A DNA stretch of 64,000 nucleotides, taken from assembly GCF_012427845.1 (NCBI RefSeq), contig NZ_CP038498.1, positions 2,728,001 through 2,792,000 of the forward strand. Direction: 5' to 3'. The stretch's first letter is position 1. Every line of letters begins with the position of its first letter. Positions 18,780 to 29,827 of the stretch are shown piece after piece. The notes under the pieces were generated by a model. That model had not been told where the DNA came from, made no database searches, and saw nothing but the letters and a program-made list of their open reading frames with translations. The translations under genes were made by a program, and so were the position numbers. This DNA is from Pectobacterium punjabense. GTDB taxonomy: Bacteria > Pseudomonadota > Gammaproteobacteria > Enterobacterales > Enterobacteriaceae.

Positions 18780-19043
18780 ATGGGAAACCTCTATCAGATT
18801 ACGGTGGAAGAAAAAGACGAGCAGCAACGCACGCTGTCGTTTGAATTCTCGCTTCACGACGACCTGTTCAAGTTACTGGAAAAAGTCGATGGCAAAATGG
18901 ACATGACGCTGGAGCAAACTCAGGCCTTTATGGTAGGGCTGAAGCTATTTGGTGAAGTGATGATGCAACAAAGAAAACACCCGCTGTTTAAGGAATTCGC
19001 CGCCCCCTTCAGGGAATTTATGATGAACCTGAAGAAACAGTGA
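18780..19043 (+). CDS. Small cytoplasmic protein, DUF3861-like
   Basis: An 87-aa acidic protein without signal peptide or membrane segment. It begins MGNLYQITVEEKDEQQRTLS and contains SLHDDLFKLLEKVDGK, which resembles DUF3861 proteins as I remember them; the function of that family is unknown to me. It is preceded by AGCGAGG and is probably controlled by the divergent MarR regulator through the palindrome at 18729. It converges on katG. No function is proposed. Confidence 0.7.
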   Translation: MGNLYQITVEEKDEQQRTLSFEFSLHDDLFKLLEKVDGKMDMTLEQTQAFMVGLKLFGEVMMQQRKHPLFKEFAAPFREFMMNLKKQ

Positions 19044-19076
19044 TCGACTCAGGATATTCAACATGTGTTACAGCGG

Positions 19077-19117
19077 AAAATAAGGCTCCCCGCGCGGCAT
19101 AAACACCAGCGCGGAGA
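19077..19117 (-). terminator. katG terminator
   Basis: Read on the minus strand just after the katG stop, CTCCGCGC pairs with GCGCGGGGAG (hairpin 19086-19117), followed by CCTTATTTT. It also lies after the convergent gene at 18780. Confidence 0.65.
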
Positions 19118-19127
19118 GCATGGCCTC

Positions 19128-21329
<2,202 letters not shown>

Positions 21330-21516
21330 TTAATCGCTGCGCCAGAAGGCGGGGTCGTTCTCCGATAGCCTTGCCATAGGCAACGGAGCCTTCCCCTATT
21401 CCTTCTTCTTGATGCAAGACAGTGCCAGAGTCTCCCTATAATTTATAATTGTATATGCTAACTTCTGCGATAGCTTAACCTGATGAAAAGCAGTTCAATC
21501 GCACATTTTTCCTATC

Positions 21517-21642
<126 letters not shown>

Positions 21643-21727
21643 GCATCAATAATCTCGCCTGCGATAATGAGCCTGCTTGTGATCGTGGCCTCTTTCAGGA
21701 AGCCACTGATTCTGCTACCGCAAAAAA

Positions 21728-22858
21728 CTACTGCGCAGGCGAACGGAGTATGAACTGGGTAATTTCGGCGCGTTTCCCTAATCGAACCGGAAAACCGTTC
21801 CATAGACCCGCGCCATTACTGACATACAGATGCATGCCATCGACGTCATAGCTACCGGAGACATAGCCTTCATTCGCCAACTGCGTCACCCAATGCATGC
21901 CTAGTATCTGGCCGCCATGCGTATGGCCGGAGAGCTGTAAATCAGCACCAGCACGCGCATTCTCTTTCGCCCCCGTGGGTCGATGGCTCAGCAGAACGAC
22001 AGCGGTATCCGGCGATATTCCTTCAAGCGCAGCACGAGTATCCGGCAGGCGTTGTTTAAAATCAGCGGCAGTGCGATCGGTGATACCCGCCAGTACAAAC
22101 GCTGCATTATCACGGCTAATCGACACATGTTCGTTGAGCAACATACGTAACCCCAGCGCATTCAGCCGTTGCACCCATTGCGTATATTCCACGTAATACT
22201 CATGGTTACCCACGATGGCAAACACGCCGTGTGGCGCGGTCAGGTTACGCAGCGGCTCCATATCATCGTGACGGGCGCTGACAGTACCATCAGCCAGATC
22301 GCCAGTAATCACCGCCAGGTCGGGCTTAAGCGCGTTGGTTTTTGCCACCACGGCTTCCATCCAGGGGCGCTGCAACAAACGGCTAGCATGTAAATCCGTT
22401 AGCTGCACCAACCGGAAACCATCCAGCGCAGGCGGCAATTGTTTCAACTCGACTTCAACCGTGCGCACTTCAGGCACACGCACCGCTTCCCACACGCCAA
22501 TAGCCGCCAGCCCCATCGCCACAACGGCCATTCCGCCACGCAGCGCCATATTGTTCAGCAGAACCTGTCCAACTGACTGGGATAAAAAGCGCCCCACCAT
22601 GCCGAGAAGATCGGTGGCCAACAGCAGGAATGCAGATATCAGCAGTGCGCTAAAAGCCCATCCCAGCAGCATCAGGACAAACGCGGGCACTTCAGGCGAC
22701 GCCATCGTGCCAAAAAAAGTGCGCGTAATCAGATGATGTTGCGAAACCAGCAGCAATAACACCGCCAGCGTGCGTTTAACAGGCACGCCGACACGTAAGC
22801 GCCAGACCAGACGCCAGATAACATAGAGGGCGATAAGCCCAGTAATGACATGAAACAC
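21728..22858 (-). CDS. Membrane-anchored metallophosphoesterase (YaeI/YkuE-like)
   Basis: A 376-aa protein with four or five hydrophobic segments in the first 130 residues and a calcineurin-like phosphoesterase domain after about residue 150. The metal-binding motifs are all present: QLTDLHAS, ITGDLADG, VGNHEYY, LSHRP and SGHTHGGQ. The closest general class is the YkuE/YaeI phosphodiesterases. The natural substrate (nucleotide, lipid or other phosphodiester) cannot be deduced. It is monocistronic, downstream of an ERIC copy and divergent from the DeoR gene at 23112. Confidence 0.85.
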   Translation of the reverse strand: MFHVITGLIALYVIWRLVWRLRVGVPVKRTLAVLLLLVSQHHLITRTFFGTMASPEVPAFVLMLLGWAFSALLISAFLLLATDLLGMVGRFLSQSVGQVLLNNMALRGGMAVVAMGLAAIGVWEAVRVPEVRTVEVELKQLPPALDGFRLVQLTDLHASRLLQRPWMEAVVAKTNALKPDLAVITGDLADGTVSARHDDMEPLRNLTAPHGVFAIVGNHEYYVEYTQWVQRLNALGLRMLLNEHVSISRDNAAFVLAGITDRTAADFKQRLPDTRAALEGISPDTAVVLLSHRPTGAKENARAGADLQLSGHTHGGQILGMHWVTQLANEGYVSGSYDVDGMHLYVSNGAGLWNGFPVRLGKRAEITQFILRSPAQ

Positions 22859-23111
22859 GGATGTTTTTCTCTCTTAATTGGTGCGCCGATATGGTCGCGC
22901 TGACGTGATATCCCACAGCACGTTTTATAGTGATCGCAATATATTGTGTCAAACCGTTTACAGCGAGGTTCACATATTGTGGATCTACGTGGTAGAGGTG
23001 TTGTGTTGCCAAAGGGGGCGGATTAACATGACGCGATTCTATTCGGTATATAAAGCAAAACCGGCTATCTGGCAGCAGGTTGTGCATGATATTGATTAAC
23101 CAAGGACATTT

Positions 23112-23885
23112 ATGTTCGATTACACCGACTTTCCCGAACAACGGCAGGCCAAAATCAGGCAGATCCTCTGTGAGGAAGGCAAAGTCGTTTGCACACAGCT
23201 CTCACGCGAGTTAAATGTATCTGAGCACACCATACGGCGCGATCTGAAAGAGCTGGCACAGTCCGGTGCCTGCAAGCGCGTCTACGGCGGTGCCGTCATC
23301 ATGCCGCCAGAGGCTATCGATTTTGCCAGTCGGGCAACCATCGACGCAGCTCAAAAAGATCGCATTGCTCAGGCCGTTATCCCGCTGATAAAACCTAACA
23401 GCTGCGTCTTCTTTGACACTGGCACCACTAATCTGGCAGTGGCGAAACAACTTCCACTGGGGCTAAAATTTACCGCCGTGTGCAATTCGCCCATTATCGC
23501 GACAGAATTACTACGGCATCAGGATGTGGAAGTGATTTTTCTTGGCGGAAGAATCCATAAAGAGGTCGGTGGCGCAATTGGGATCGATACGCTCAGGCAG
23601 TTAGAGAAGATGTATTTCGATCAATGCCTGTTAGGAGGCTGTGCATTTGACGCCAATGAAGGCCTGACCGTTTTTGAATATGACGATGCTGAATTCAAAA
23701 AATGTCTGGTCACCCGCAGCAGCGAGGTTATCGTGGCTTTGACCGCCAATAAGATCTCCGCTTTGGCTCGTTATAGCGTGGCTGCATGTGATGAAATCAC
23801 CACGCTGGTGACCGATGATGAAATCTCACCTGCCTGCCAGAGCGCATTAAGCGAAAAAAATCTGGAACTGATTGTTGCCCGATAA
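23112..23885 (+). CDS. DeoR/GlpR-family transcriptional regulator
   Basis: A 257-aa regulator with an N-terminal winged helix (LSRELNVSEHTIRRDLKELA, then CKRVYGGAV, the DeoR signature). A sugar-phosphate-sensing DeoRC domain follows (FDTGTTNLAVAKQL and LGGRIHKEVGGAIG). AAGGA at 23102-23106 precedes the ATG. It converges on the HAD phosphatase gene at 23933. DeoR regulators often sit with HAD phosphatases and sugar catabolic genes, so the two may share a substrate theme, but they are on opposite strands. No specific paralogue could be recognised. Confidence 0.88.
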   Translation: MFDYTDFPEQRQAKIRQILCEEGKVVCTQLSRELNVSEHTIRRDLKELAQSGACKRVYGGAVIMPPEAIDFASRATIDAAQKDRIAQAVIPLIKPNSCVFFDTGTTNLAVAKQLPLGLKFTAVCNSPIIATELLRHQDVEVIFLGGRIHKEVGGAIGIDTLRQLEKMYFDQCLLGGCAFDANEGLTVFEYDDAEFKKCLVTRSSEVIVALTANKISALARYSVAACDEITTLVTDDEISPACQSALSEKNLELIVAR

Positions 23886-23932
23886 TGCGACGGTAGCCCC
23901 AGCGGCTGCCGGTTTGCCTCATGCCGTTCACT

Positions 23933-24724
23933 TTATGAAAGCAGCAGCTTTATCGTTTTCAGTACCCCATCGTCATCATTGCTCTGGGCAATAAAATTCG
24001 CCGCCGCTTTGGTTTCCTCAAACGCATTGCGCATCGCAAAGCTGTAAGCCCCGCGGCTCATTAGCTCAATATCATTGAGCCCGTCGCCGAACACCATCGT
24101 TTCCTCTGCCGTAATCGCCAATTTCTCTTGAAGGATGTCTACGGTGTGCCCTTTGTGTACGCCGACATCAGCAATGTCGATCCAAGACGCTTCAGAGACC
24201 ACAATATAGGCATGATCGTGAAACGCATCAAGGTACTTCGCCGTCTCGTGGCAGTGGCCTTCTGGGTCATAAACCGTGATTTTCACAAAGTCATCGGTCA
24301 CGGCAGCAAAGCTGGAGATCAGCGTCACATTGGTGTACGACTTTTTCACCTTTTCCAGTAAGGCAGGATCGATCGTTTCCTTCACCATCGCACCGTGTGG
24401 CGTACAACCGATGACTACGTGCCGATCGTCTACGCTTTCCAGCACGCCAATCAGGCTCAAGGCAAGACGGTTTTTAATAAGTGACTGGTAAACGTACTCT
24501 CCCTGATACTTGATGCGTGTCGCGCTGTCTCCCAGAATCCAGATATCTTTCGCATCATCGCCAAAAAGCGCTTCGACCCGCTCACACTGCTTGCCTGTGC
24601 AGACAGCAAACCGCACGCCTTTCTCTTTCATTAGCGCATAAACGTCGGCAAACAAGGCTCTGTTGTAATCGCCATCGCTGTGAAGAAACGTGCCGTCCAG
24701 ATCGGTAATTACCAACTTGATCAT
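23933..24724 (-). CDS. Cof-type HAD-IIB hydrolase
   Basis: A cytoplasmic sugar-phosphate phosphatase of the Cof/YidA type, 263 aa. Motif I is DLDGTFLHSDG (nucleophile D8), motif II is in VCTGKQ, the lysine motif III is around GVHKGHTVD, and motif IV is FGDGLNDIELM. The cap is the C2B type inserted between about residues 85 and 180. The substrate is not predictable; these enzymes are usually broad. A ribosome site (AGGGGAG) precedes the ATG. Confidence 0.9.
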   Translation of the reverse strand: MIKLVITDLDGTFLHSDGDYNRALFADVYALMKEKGVRFAVCTGKQCERVEALFGDDAKDIWILGDSATRIKYQGEYVYQSLIKNRLALSLIGVLESVDDRHVVIGCTPHGAMVKETIDPALLEKVKKSYTNVTLISSFAAVTDDFVKITVYDPEGHCHETAKYLDAFHDHAYIVVSEASWIDIADVGVHKGHTVDILQEKLAITAEETMVFGDGLNDIELMSRGAYSFAMRNAFEETKAAANFIAQSNDDDGVLKTIKLLLS

Positions 24725-25140
24725 TCCACTCCCCTTTCAGATTGTACGTACACAGATAGCCGCGTTTCAGGCTGGGAACAGCCCATCTGAACAACTTTTG
24801 CGCGGTGTGTTAGATGACTGACATGGCGATTTAACAGCAATGCTCGATATAGCTCGGTAATATATTCACTACGGATAACGAGCAACAAACATACAGTAAA
24901 GATTAATTTATGCCGGATTTATTGAAATTTTACGCGAAATTCAGCATAGCATTTATTGGTAATTCGCAACAAGAAGCAAAATCAATCAATAGTGAGCACA
25001 AAAAGAAAGGATCAGTAACAGAGCCACGATAGTGATGGCTCTGCCACACGCCAAATGTTAAAGCGGAGTTTACGCTGAGCGAAACTCGCGCTCAGATGAA
25101 CCTGACGTTTAAATGCAATACGTTATTCAGAAAATTCACG
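24725..25140. other. Intergenic region between HAD hydrolase and gdx
   Basis: About 416 bp with no convincing gene on either strand; AT-rich in 24880-25010. A hairpin CAGAGCCA/TGGCTCTG (25019-25043) followed on the minus strand by a T-rich stretch could terminate the gdx transcript. A second hairpin TGAGCG/CGCTCA lies near 25080. The HAD promoter should be in the left half. Confidence 0.5.
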
Positions 25141-25455
25141 CTATGAAGACAGCTTCATCAGAATCAGGCCGCTGACGATCAACAACGCAGCGATAATTCT
25201 CATCACACTCGCAGGTTCATCGAGGAATACTAATCCCACAACAAACGCGCCTACTGCACCAATTCCTGTCCAGATGGTGTAGGCCGTGCCCAAAGGGAGG
25301 GATTTCATCGCCATTGATAACAGCGCGAAGCTAATAATCATGGCAACGATCGTGACAACTGACGCGCCCATTTTCGTGAATCCATCAGAAAGCTTCATGC
25401 TGTAAGACCAGACAATCTCAAATAGACCAGCAAGCGCTAATAGAAACCAGGCCAT
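25141..25455 (-). CDS. gdx: Gdx (SugE) guanidinium exporter, SMR family
   Basis: A four-helix small multidrug resistance protein of 104 aa that works as a dual-topology dimer in the inner membrane. The Gdx subtype exports guanidinium in exchange for protons. The signature residues G10, E13 and W16 (AGLFEIVW) and Y59/W62 in GTAYTIWTGIGAVG fit Gdx/SugE rather than EmrE. E. coli Gdx is 105 aa. The guanidine-II riboswitch immediately upstream supports the same substrate. AAGGAG at 25464-25469 is the ribosome site. This is the efflux arm of the guanidine response whose catabolic arm is at 10-18 kb. Confidence 0.93.
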   Translation of the reverse strand: MAWFLLALAGLFEIVWSYSMKLSDGFTKMGASVVTIVAMIISFALLSMAMKSLPLGTAYTIWTGIGAVGAFVVGLVFLDEPASVMRIIAALLIVSGLILMKLSS

Positions 25456-25482
25456 ACCCAGTGCTCCTTAAACATCGAATAA

Positions 25483-25525
25483 GGGTCGTCCCGTGAGTCC
25501 TTTTCGCGTCAGGGGCCGTCCCCTG
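25483..25525 (-). promoter_or_regulatory. Guanidine-II (mini-ykkC) riboswitch upstream of gdx
   Basis: On the minus strand: CAGGGG-ACGG-CCCCTG (25510-25525), an 17-base linker, then GGG-ACGA-CCC (25483-25492). Both loops are ACGR as required for the two guanidinium sites and the kissing interaction. The gdx ribosome site AAGGAG begins 14 bases after the second hairpin, so ligand binding probably frees translation initiation. Association with gdx/sugE is the classic context for this class. Confidence 0.93.
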
Positions 25526-25796
25526 TCAGGATGATGTACCGCGATACGATAGCGTCGCGCTATCAGGGAGTAAAGCCTTGGCACAAACGGTACGCCAATC
25601 AGCCAAAGTGATATATTTTGCTGACACAGCGGTTTCACTCGACGAATTAGGCTAAACATTCGGCACTTGAAAGAAGATGATAAACAAAGCGCTTGCCACC
25701 AGCCACAGAGCCGTCCATAATAGCGCCCATTCCAAACGCTGGAATGAAGAAAAGCATTCTAATCAAAACGTTACTGATTAAAATGTTATCTCCTGT

Positions 25797-25873
25797 ACGA
25801 CCGTAGCTCAGTTGGTTAGAGCACCACCTTGACATGGTGGGGGTCGGTGGTTCGAGTCCACTCGGTCGTACCA
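25797..25873 (+). tRNA. valW: tRNA-Val (GAC), variant acceptor stem
   Basis: A 77-nt cloverleaf with encoded ACCA end. The anticodon loop TTGACAT (GAC), D arm and T arm match E. coli valW. The acceptor stem is ACGACCG/CGGTCGT instead of GCGTCCG/CGGACGC. This gives A1-U72 and A4-U69 in place of G1-C72 and U4-A69, both compensated, so the stem is intact. A leading adenosine is uncommon. It borders the block of probably acquired genes that follows. Confidence 0.93.
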
Positions 25874-26239
25874 ATTCATGTTCTGTAAATATTATTCTAC
25901 GCCCGTAGGCTAATGGATGTGAATTGAATTTCCCCTACTCGCGTCTTGTTAAATCATCAAAATAAACTCAATATTTTCACCTATTTTCTCTACTGATTGA
26001 TTCGGGTTCAGATTATTTCGACTAACCAGTACAAGTGAGAACCCAAACGCAGCCCTGTGTCTAATCAGGCGCGTCAAAGGACTATTCATAAAAAATGCAC
26101 CTTAATCAGTTGAGTCTTCAACTTTTGGGGTGCAGTTCAAAAAGCGGCGTTTTCAACTGAAGTGGTTTACGCACTGGACATCGTATTGCCCTTTTATTTT
26201 ATAACGACAATCAAGAACTGTGATTAATCTTTTAACTCG
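25874..26239. other. AT-rich intergenic region after tRNA-Val
   Basis: No gene is evident. The sequence is more AT-rich than its surroundings and non-coding in all frames. Position just after a tRNA 3' end fits an old integration boundary, but no repeat of the tRNA end was found further on by eye. An imperfect inverted pair (GCACCTTAATCAGTTGA / TCAACTTTTGGGGTGC, about 26096-26134) lies in it. Confidence 0.4.
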
Positions 26240-26890
26240 TCACCCCATAACCTCACTAAATGCCACCCAATAAAGACGTATCGAAAATCCGAGAAGCAAT
26301 AGCCCCATGAGACGTTCAAACCAATGCCCGATACGCCAAAATCTCTGGCGCATGCTCTCATTGGCAAATATCAAGCTAACCAGTACAAACCAACTTGCAT
26401 TGACAAGGCACATCCAGCCGCCATAAAGCACCTGAATGCGCAAGGGCGTAGATGCACTGACCACAGTGGTAAATACGGCCAGAAAAAACAAGGTTGCTTT
26501 TGGATTAGTGGCATTTGTCAGGAACCCCAACATAAAAGACTCACGAAAACTCTTGGTTCCAGTTTCAGTATCTGGAGACGGTTCTTGCGTTTGTTGGCCC
26601 GCCTGCCGGATGAAAGCAACACCGAGGTAAAATAAATAGCTAGCACCGACCAACTCGGCGGTAAGCAGCAGCCAAGGTGTGGCATGCATCAATGCCCCCA
26701 TACCCAACAAGGTATAGATGACATGTACCGAGATGCCCGCACCGATACCGATTGCGGTCGCCATTCCAGCTTGATGACCATAACGTATGCTCTGACGGAT
26801 TGTCACAGCGAAATCAGGGCCTGGAGCGACAACAGCAAGAAAGTGTATGGCAGCAAGCGAAAGAAATTCCCCCAGGTAGTTAAATGCCAT
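26240..26890 (-). CDS. LysE/RhtB-family amino-acid exporter
   Basis: A six-helix inner-membrane exporter of 216 aa. Signature segments are AIHFLAVVAPGPDFAVTIRQ at the N-terminus (the conserved PGP), GIGAGISVHVIYTLLGMGAL and LGFLTNATNPKATLFFLAVF. It exports an amino acid or derivative; which one is not visible. It starts one base after the stop of the oxygenase gene (TGAGATG) and so is translationally coupled to it. This implies that the exported molecule is a substrate or product of that enzyme. Confidence 0.92.
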   Translation of the reverse strand: MAFNYLGEFLSLAAIHFLAVVAPGPDFAVTIRQSIRYGHQAGMATAIGIGAGISVHVIYTLLGMGALMHATPWLLLTAELVGASYLFYLGVAFIRQAGQQTQEPSPDTETGTKSFRESFMLGFLTNATNPKATLFFLAVFTTVVSASTPLRIQVLYGGWMCLVNASWFVLVSLIFANESMRQRFWRIGHWFERLMGLLLLGFSIRLYWVAFSEVMG

Positions 26891-26891
26891 C

Positions 26892-27662
26892 TCAGCTCCA
26901 GAAAGTTAGCGGCATTGCAGGACCACGGTAGCCGACAAAGCACGACAAGCTGAGGCGAATACTATCGGTACCAGGCGTGACCGCATGCATGCGGCGTGAG
27001 TTAAAAAGAATAAGGTCGCCTGCTTGAGGGCATATCTCCAACGTAGCGTCACCCAAGATTGCGGGTTCAATGCCATAGCTATCGCCACGCAATTCGTCAA
27101 AAGCTTCTGGAGATAGCGGTTGATCCCATATCTGCAAAGATCCGCCTTCACTAGGCATGGATAAGTAGACATTTGCAGCCATCTGTGCCTGAAGGCTATG
27201 CGCTTGAAAACTGTCTGGCGCATCCTTGGCAAAGATGTCGTGGTGCGCCAAGAATGTCACCCCAGGATTGACGACACGTGACAGTCCAACATACATCTTA
27301 CGCCCATACAATGTCTCAAGTTGGGCACCTGCCGGCCACACTTCATCCAACATACACCTGAGCAAATCAATCGGCGATACATAAGGAGTGCAGCGTTTTC
27401 TCAATTCATCAATGTTGTCAAAGGCATTTTCAAAGTAATTCGCCATCAGCGGCGGCTGATTGTCTGCCTCATAAAAAGCCATTCCAATTCTGCCGATACT
27501 CGGGGCGTTCAGATACTTTTGAAATCCATACCCCATAATTTGCTCAGAGAGTTTCTCGGCAACGTTTTCAGCGATGAAATTTCTTACACAGATTGCTAAG
27601 ACATCCTCGCGCACAAGCCTCTCGATCGCACCACACTCCAAGCGCTCAAGCTCTATTAACAT
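26892..27662 (-). CDS. 2-oxoglutarate/Fe(II)-dependent oxygenase, probable amino-acid hydroxylase
   Basis: A 256-aa soluble protein with a jelly-roll oxygenase core. The iron-binding facial triad is visible as H-x-D in FLAHHDIFAKD and a distal H in NSRRMHAVTPG. The 2-oxoglutarate arginine is in SIRLSLSCFVGY. Because the carboxylate ligand (Asp) is present, it should hydroxylate or desaturate rather than halogenate. The linkage to a LysE exporter and an AlaX editing protein suggests a free amino acid as substrate. I do not recognise a named family member. ATG at 27662 follows AAAGGATGAGAT. Confidence 0.75.
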   Translation of the reverse strand: MLIELERLECGAIERLVREDVLAICVRNFIAENVAEKLSEQIMGYGFQKYLNAPSIGRIGMAFYEADNQPPLMANYFENAFDNIDELRKRCTPYVSPIDLLRCMLDEVWPAGAQLETLYGRKMYVGLSRVVNPGVTFLAHHDIFAKDAPDSFQAHSLQAQMAANVYLSMPSEGGSLQIWDQPLSPEAFDELRGDSYGIEPAILGDATLEICPQAGDLILFNSRRMHAVTPGTDSIRLSLSCFVGYRGPAMPLTFWS

Positions 27663-27725
27663 ATCTCATCCTTTTCCTTTTGATCATACTTCCTTCAGCC
27701 AGAGAACCAGATTATTGATGGCAAT

Positions 27726-28388
27726 CTAAGCGCTTATCCCATTCGAGTTTTCTGCATCTTTAACGTGATATTGAATAATCAATTGGCCTTTCTTCGAATT
27801 AACTGACAGTATTTGCAGGCCTTGTAACTCCGCTGTTGCCGTAACATGCGTACCGCCACAGCCGTAAGGTTTCAGATCACCAAAACCCACTTGCCGGTAT
27901 TGTTGTTCGCTGATTTGAACCTTACATGGCAAATTACGCGCAATCATTTCATCGCAATGACGCTGGACAATTTGCATATCGACTGCTTTAGCGTCGTCGA
28001 GGGGCTTGAAGACAACACGAGCTTCGTCCGGCCAGTGGTGAGCTTTCACTGGTTGCCAAGCCAAAGATTCCAGAGCATGGCCGATAAGATGACCTGCTGA
28101 ATGCAGTCTGGAGTGGTGCCTTCTCCGAGCTGGATCAATTCTGGCCAACGCGAGCCCTAGAGCAACCCTCTGTTGGGTGTAATGGATGATCTCACCATCG
28201 ACGATTTCCACACCAAAAACATCTGCATCTCCAATCTTGCCAATGTCTGCTGGTTGCCCTCCGCCTTGCGGGTGAAAAGGTGTGGCGTCTAAGAGCAAAC
28301 CATAGCGACCGTCAGCACATTGCTTACACTCCAGAACGTCAACTTCCGCCTCTGTTATGTCACTTTTCCAATACAACTTTCGCGTCAT
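27726..28388 (-). CDS. AlaX-type alanyl-tRNA editing protein
   Basis: A free-standing tRNA editing protein of 220 aa. The family (AlaX) deacylates mischarged tRNA, classically Ser-tRNA(Ala), using a zinc bound by H-x3-H and C-x3-H. Here these are RLHSAGHLIGH and YGCGGTHVTA. The N-terminal TPFHPQGGGQPADIG motif is also conserved. It is 63 bases upstream of the oxygenase gene on the same strand. Co-occurrence with an oxygenase and an exporter suggests that it removes a modified amino acid from tRNA; that is inference. Confidence 0.88.
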   Translation of the reverse strand: MTRKLYWKSDITEAEVDVLECKQCADGRYGLLLDATPFHPQGGGQPADIGKIGDADVFGVEIVDGEIIHYTQQRVALGLALARIDPARRRHHSRLHSAGHLIGHALESLAWQPVKAHHWPDEARVVFKPLDDAKAVDMQIVQRHCDEMIARNLPCKVQISEQQYRQVGFGDLKPYGCGGTHVTATAELQGLQILSVNSKKGQLIIQYHVKDAENSNGISA

Positions 28389-28473
28389 ATGGTTATTCCT
28401 TTAAATAAAACCCGATTGTATTTATATGCTTTGAATGACACAATCCGCCGTAAAATCAAATAATTTTTGCCTC

Positions 28474-29460
28474 ATGAGCACAAATCAAATGATCGCCCTG
28501 ATGGGTGAAATGGCAGTCTTCGTCAAAGTGGTCGAAACAGGCAGTTTTTCCGAGACAGCTCGCCAGTTGGGTGCGACTCCCTCAGCGATCAGTCGTTCTG
28601 TCGCTCGCCTGGAAAAAGCGCTGGGCACACGTCTCTTGCAGCGCACGACGCGTAAATTACGGCTAAGCGAAAACGGGCATGAGGTCCATGCCCGCTGTGT
28701 CGATATGGTCAACGCCGCACAAGCGGTGATGGCCATTTCTGGGCAAATCAATTCCGAGCCACAGGGGCTGCTTCGGGTTAGCGTTCCGAAAGCTGTGGGG
28801 CGTTTCGTGATCCATCCACATATCGCAGACTTCCTGGCTCGCTATCCCAAGATTAACGTGCAACTACAACTAGATGACCGCTACGTGGATTTGATCGACG
28901 AACATGTAGATTTAGCTATTCGTATTACGGATCGCCCATCTCCTGGATTAATGGGGAGGCGGTTAATTGACATCAGCCACATGATTTGCGCAACGCCTGA
29001 GTACCTGTCTCGCTACGGAACGCCTTCCCATCCCCATGATTTAAAAACACACAACTGCATCTTTTTGGGCGAAGAGCCAGGCGATTCCAGATGGAAATTC
29101 CAACGCAATGGAAAATCTGTGCGTATCAAAGTGCATGGACGCTATGCAGTGAATCACACAGGAGCGAGACTTGATGCAGTGCTAAGCCACCTAGGAATTG
29201 GCAGTTTGCCGTATTTCACGGCACGGTATGCGCTGCAACAAGGTCAGATCGTGCAAGTGCTTCGCGATTGGGAGTTCGAGACTAACTACTGTGGTGCGGC
29301 CTGGGTGCTCTATCCACCAACGCGGCATCTGGCTCCAAAGCTTAGTGCATTCATCAGCTTTATGGCCGAACGCCTAGACCAGGAGCCAACCCTGGATCAG
29401 CCCAGCAAATCGACACAGCCCCAGATACCACCGTACGAATCGCCAGAAGCAGCAAGGTAG
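28474..29460 (+). CDS. LysR-family transcriptional regulator
   Basis: An N-terminal helix-turn-helix (FVKVVETGSFSETARQLGAT, then PSAISRSVARLEKALGTRLL) is followed by the LysR substrate-binding domain. The body is a CrgA-like LysR. The start is uncertain: in-frame ATGs occur at 28435, 28474, 28489 and 28501, none with a clear ribosome site; I list 28474 (328 aa). It is divergent from the alaX-oxygenase-lysE genes across about 50-90 bp and is the natural candidate to control them. The last 20 or so residues (rich in Gln, Pro and Ser) look unlike a LysR tail, and the stop may be displaced. Confidence 0.88.
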   Translation: MSTNQMIALMGEMAVFVKVVETGSFSETARQLGATPSAISRSVARLEKALGTRLLQRTTRKLRLSENGHEVHARCVDMVNAAQAVMAISGQINSEPQGLLRVSVPKAVGRFVIHPHIADFLARYPKINVQLQLDDRYVDLIDEHVDLAIRITDRPSPGLMGRRLIDISHMICATPEYLSRYGTPSHPHDLKTHNCIFLGEEPGDSRWKFQRNGKSVRIKVHGRYAVNHTGARLDAVLSHLGIGSLPYFTARYALQQGQIVQVLRDWEFETNYCGAAWVLYPPTRHLAPKLSAFISFMAERLDQEPTLDQPSKSTQPQIPPYESPEAAR

Positions 29461-29508
29461 CATCGGCTGAATGGGCTTGGAGACAACACTGGACACCAAT
29501 ACCTTGTA

Positions 29509-29700
29509 TTGTTCCAACGCCTTTCGATACAGCCCGCCATCACGTTCTCGATAGCCGTCTATCTCTTTGGGATGGGTCATTCTCAGGAGATCTGGCTAGC
29601 CACTGCGGTAGCCATGGCCGCTCAGCCAATTGGCGCTGGTGTGCCTGTTTTTGCCAGGAAGTATAACTATCAGCCGGATAGGATCGCGTTATCGATCATC
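29509..29700 (+). pseudogene. Remnant of an AEC-family (auxin efflux carrier type) transporter
   Basis: About 64 codons encode two hydrophobic helices. Segments such as LFQRLSIQPAITFSIAVYLF and MAAQPIGAGVPVFARKYNYQ resemble the C-terminal end of AEC permeases. The N-terminal three quarters are absent, there is no proper start codon, and the frame runs on into unrelated residues after position 29700. It therefore looks like a decayed gene. It lies between the LysR gene and narP, at the probable end of the acquired block. The remainder of 29461-29827 has no convincing gene. Confidence 0.5.
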
Positions 29701-29827
29701 GCCTCGCTACTGCTCTCGTCACGATCCCTATATAGTGAGTCTTTTCCCTCCTTCGTGAATAAGCGTCCGGGCTTCTGGAAGCAATTCGGAAGCCCTATTT
29801 ACCACGCCTGTTTAACGTGCAGGTAGG

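Noticed and set aside
26892..27662. Amino-acid halogenase of the BesD type
   Set aside because: Halogenases replace the Asp of the iron triad with Gly or Ala; here the motif is H-x-D, so a hydroxylase is more likely.
29374..29580. Minus-strand 68-codon frame near the end of the LysR gene
   Set aside because: No ribosome site and no recognisable features; it overlaps the LysR tail and the transporter remnant.
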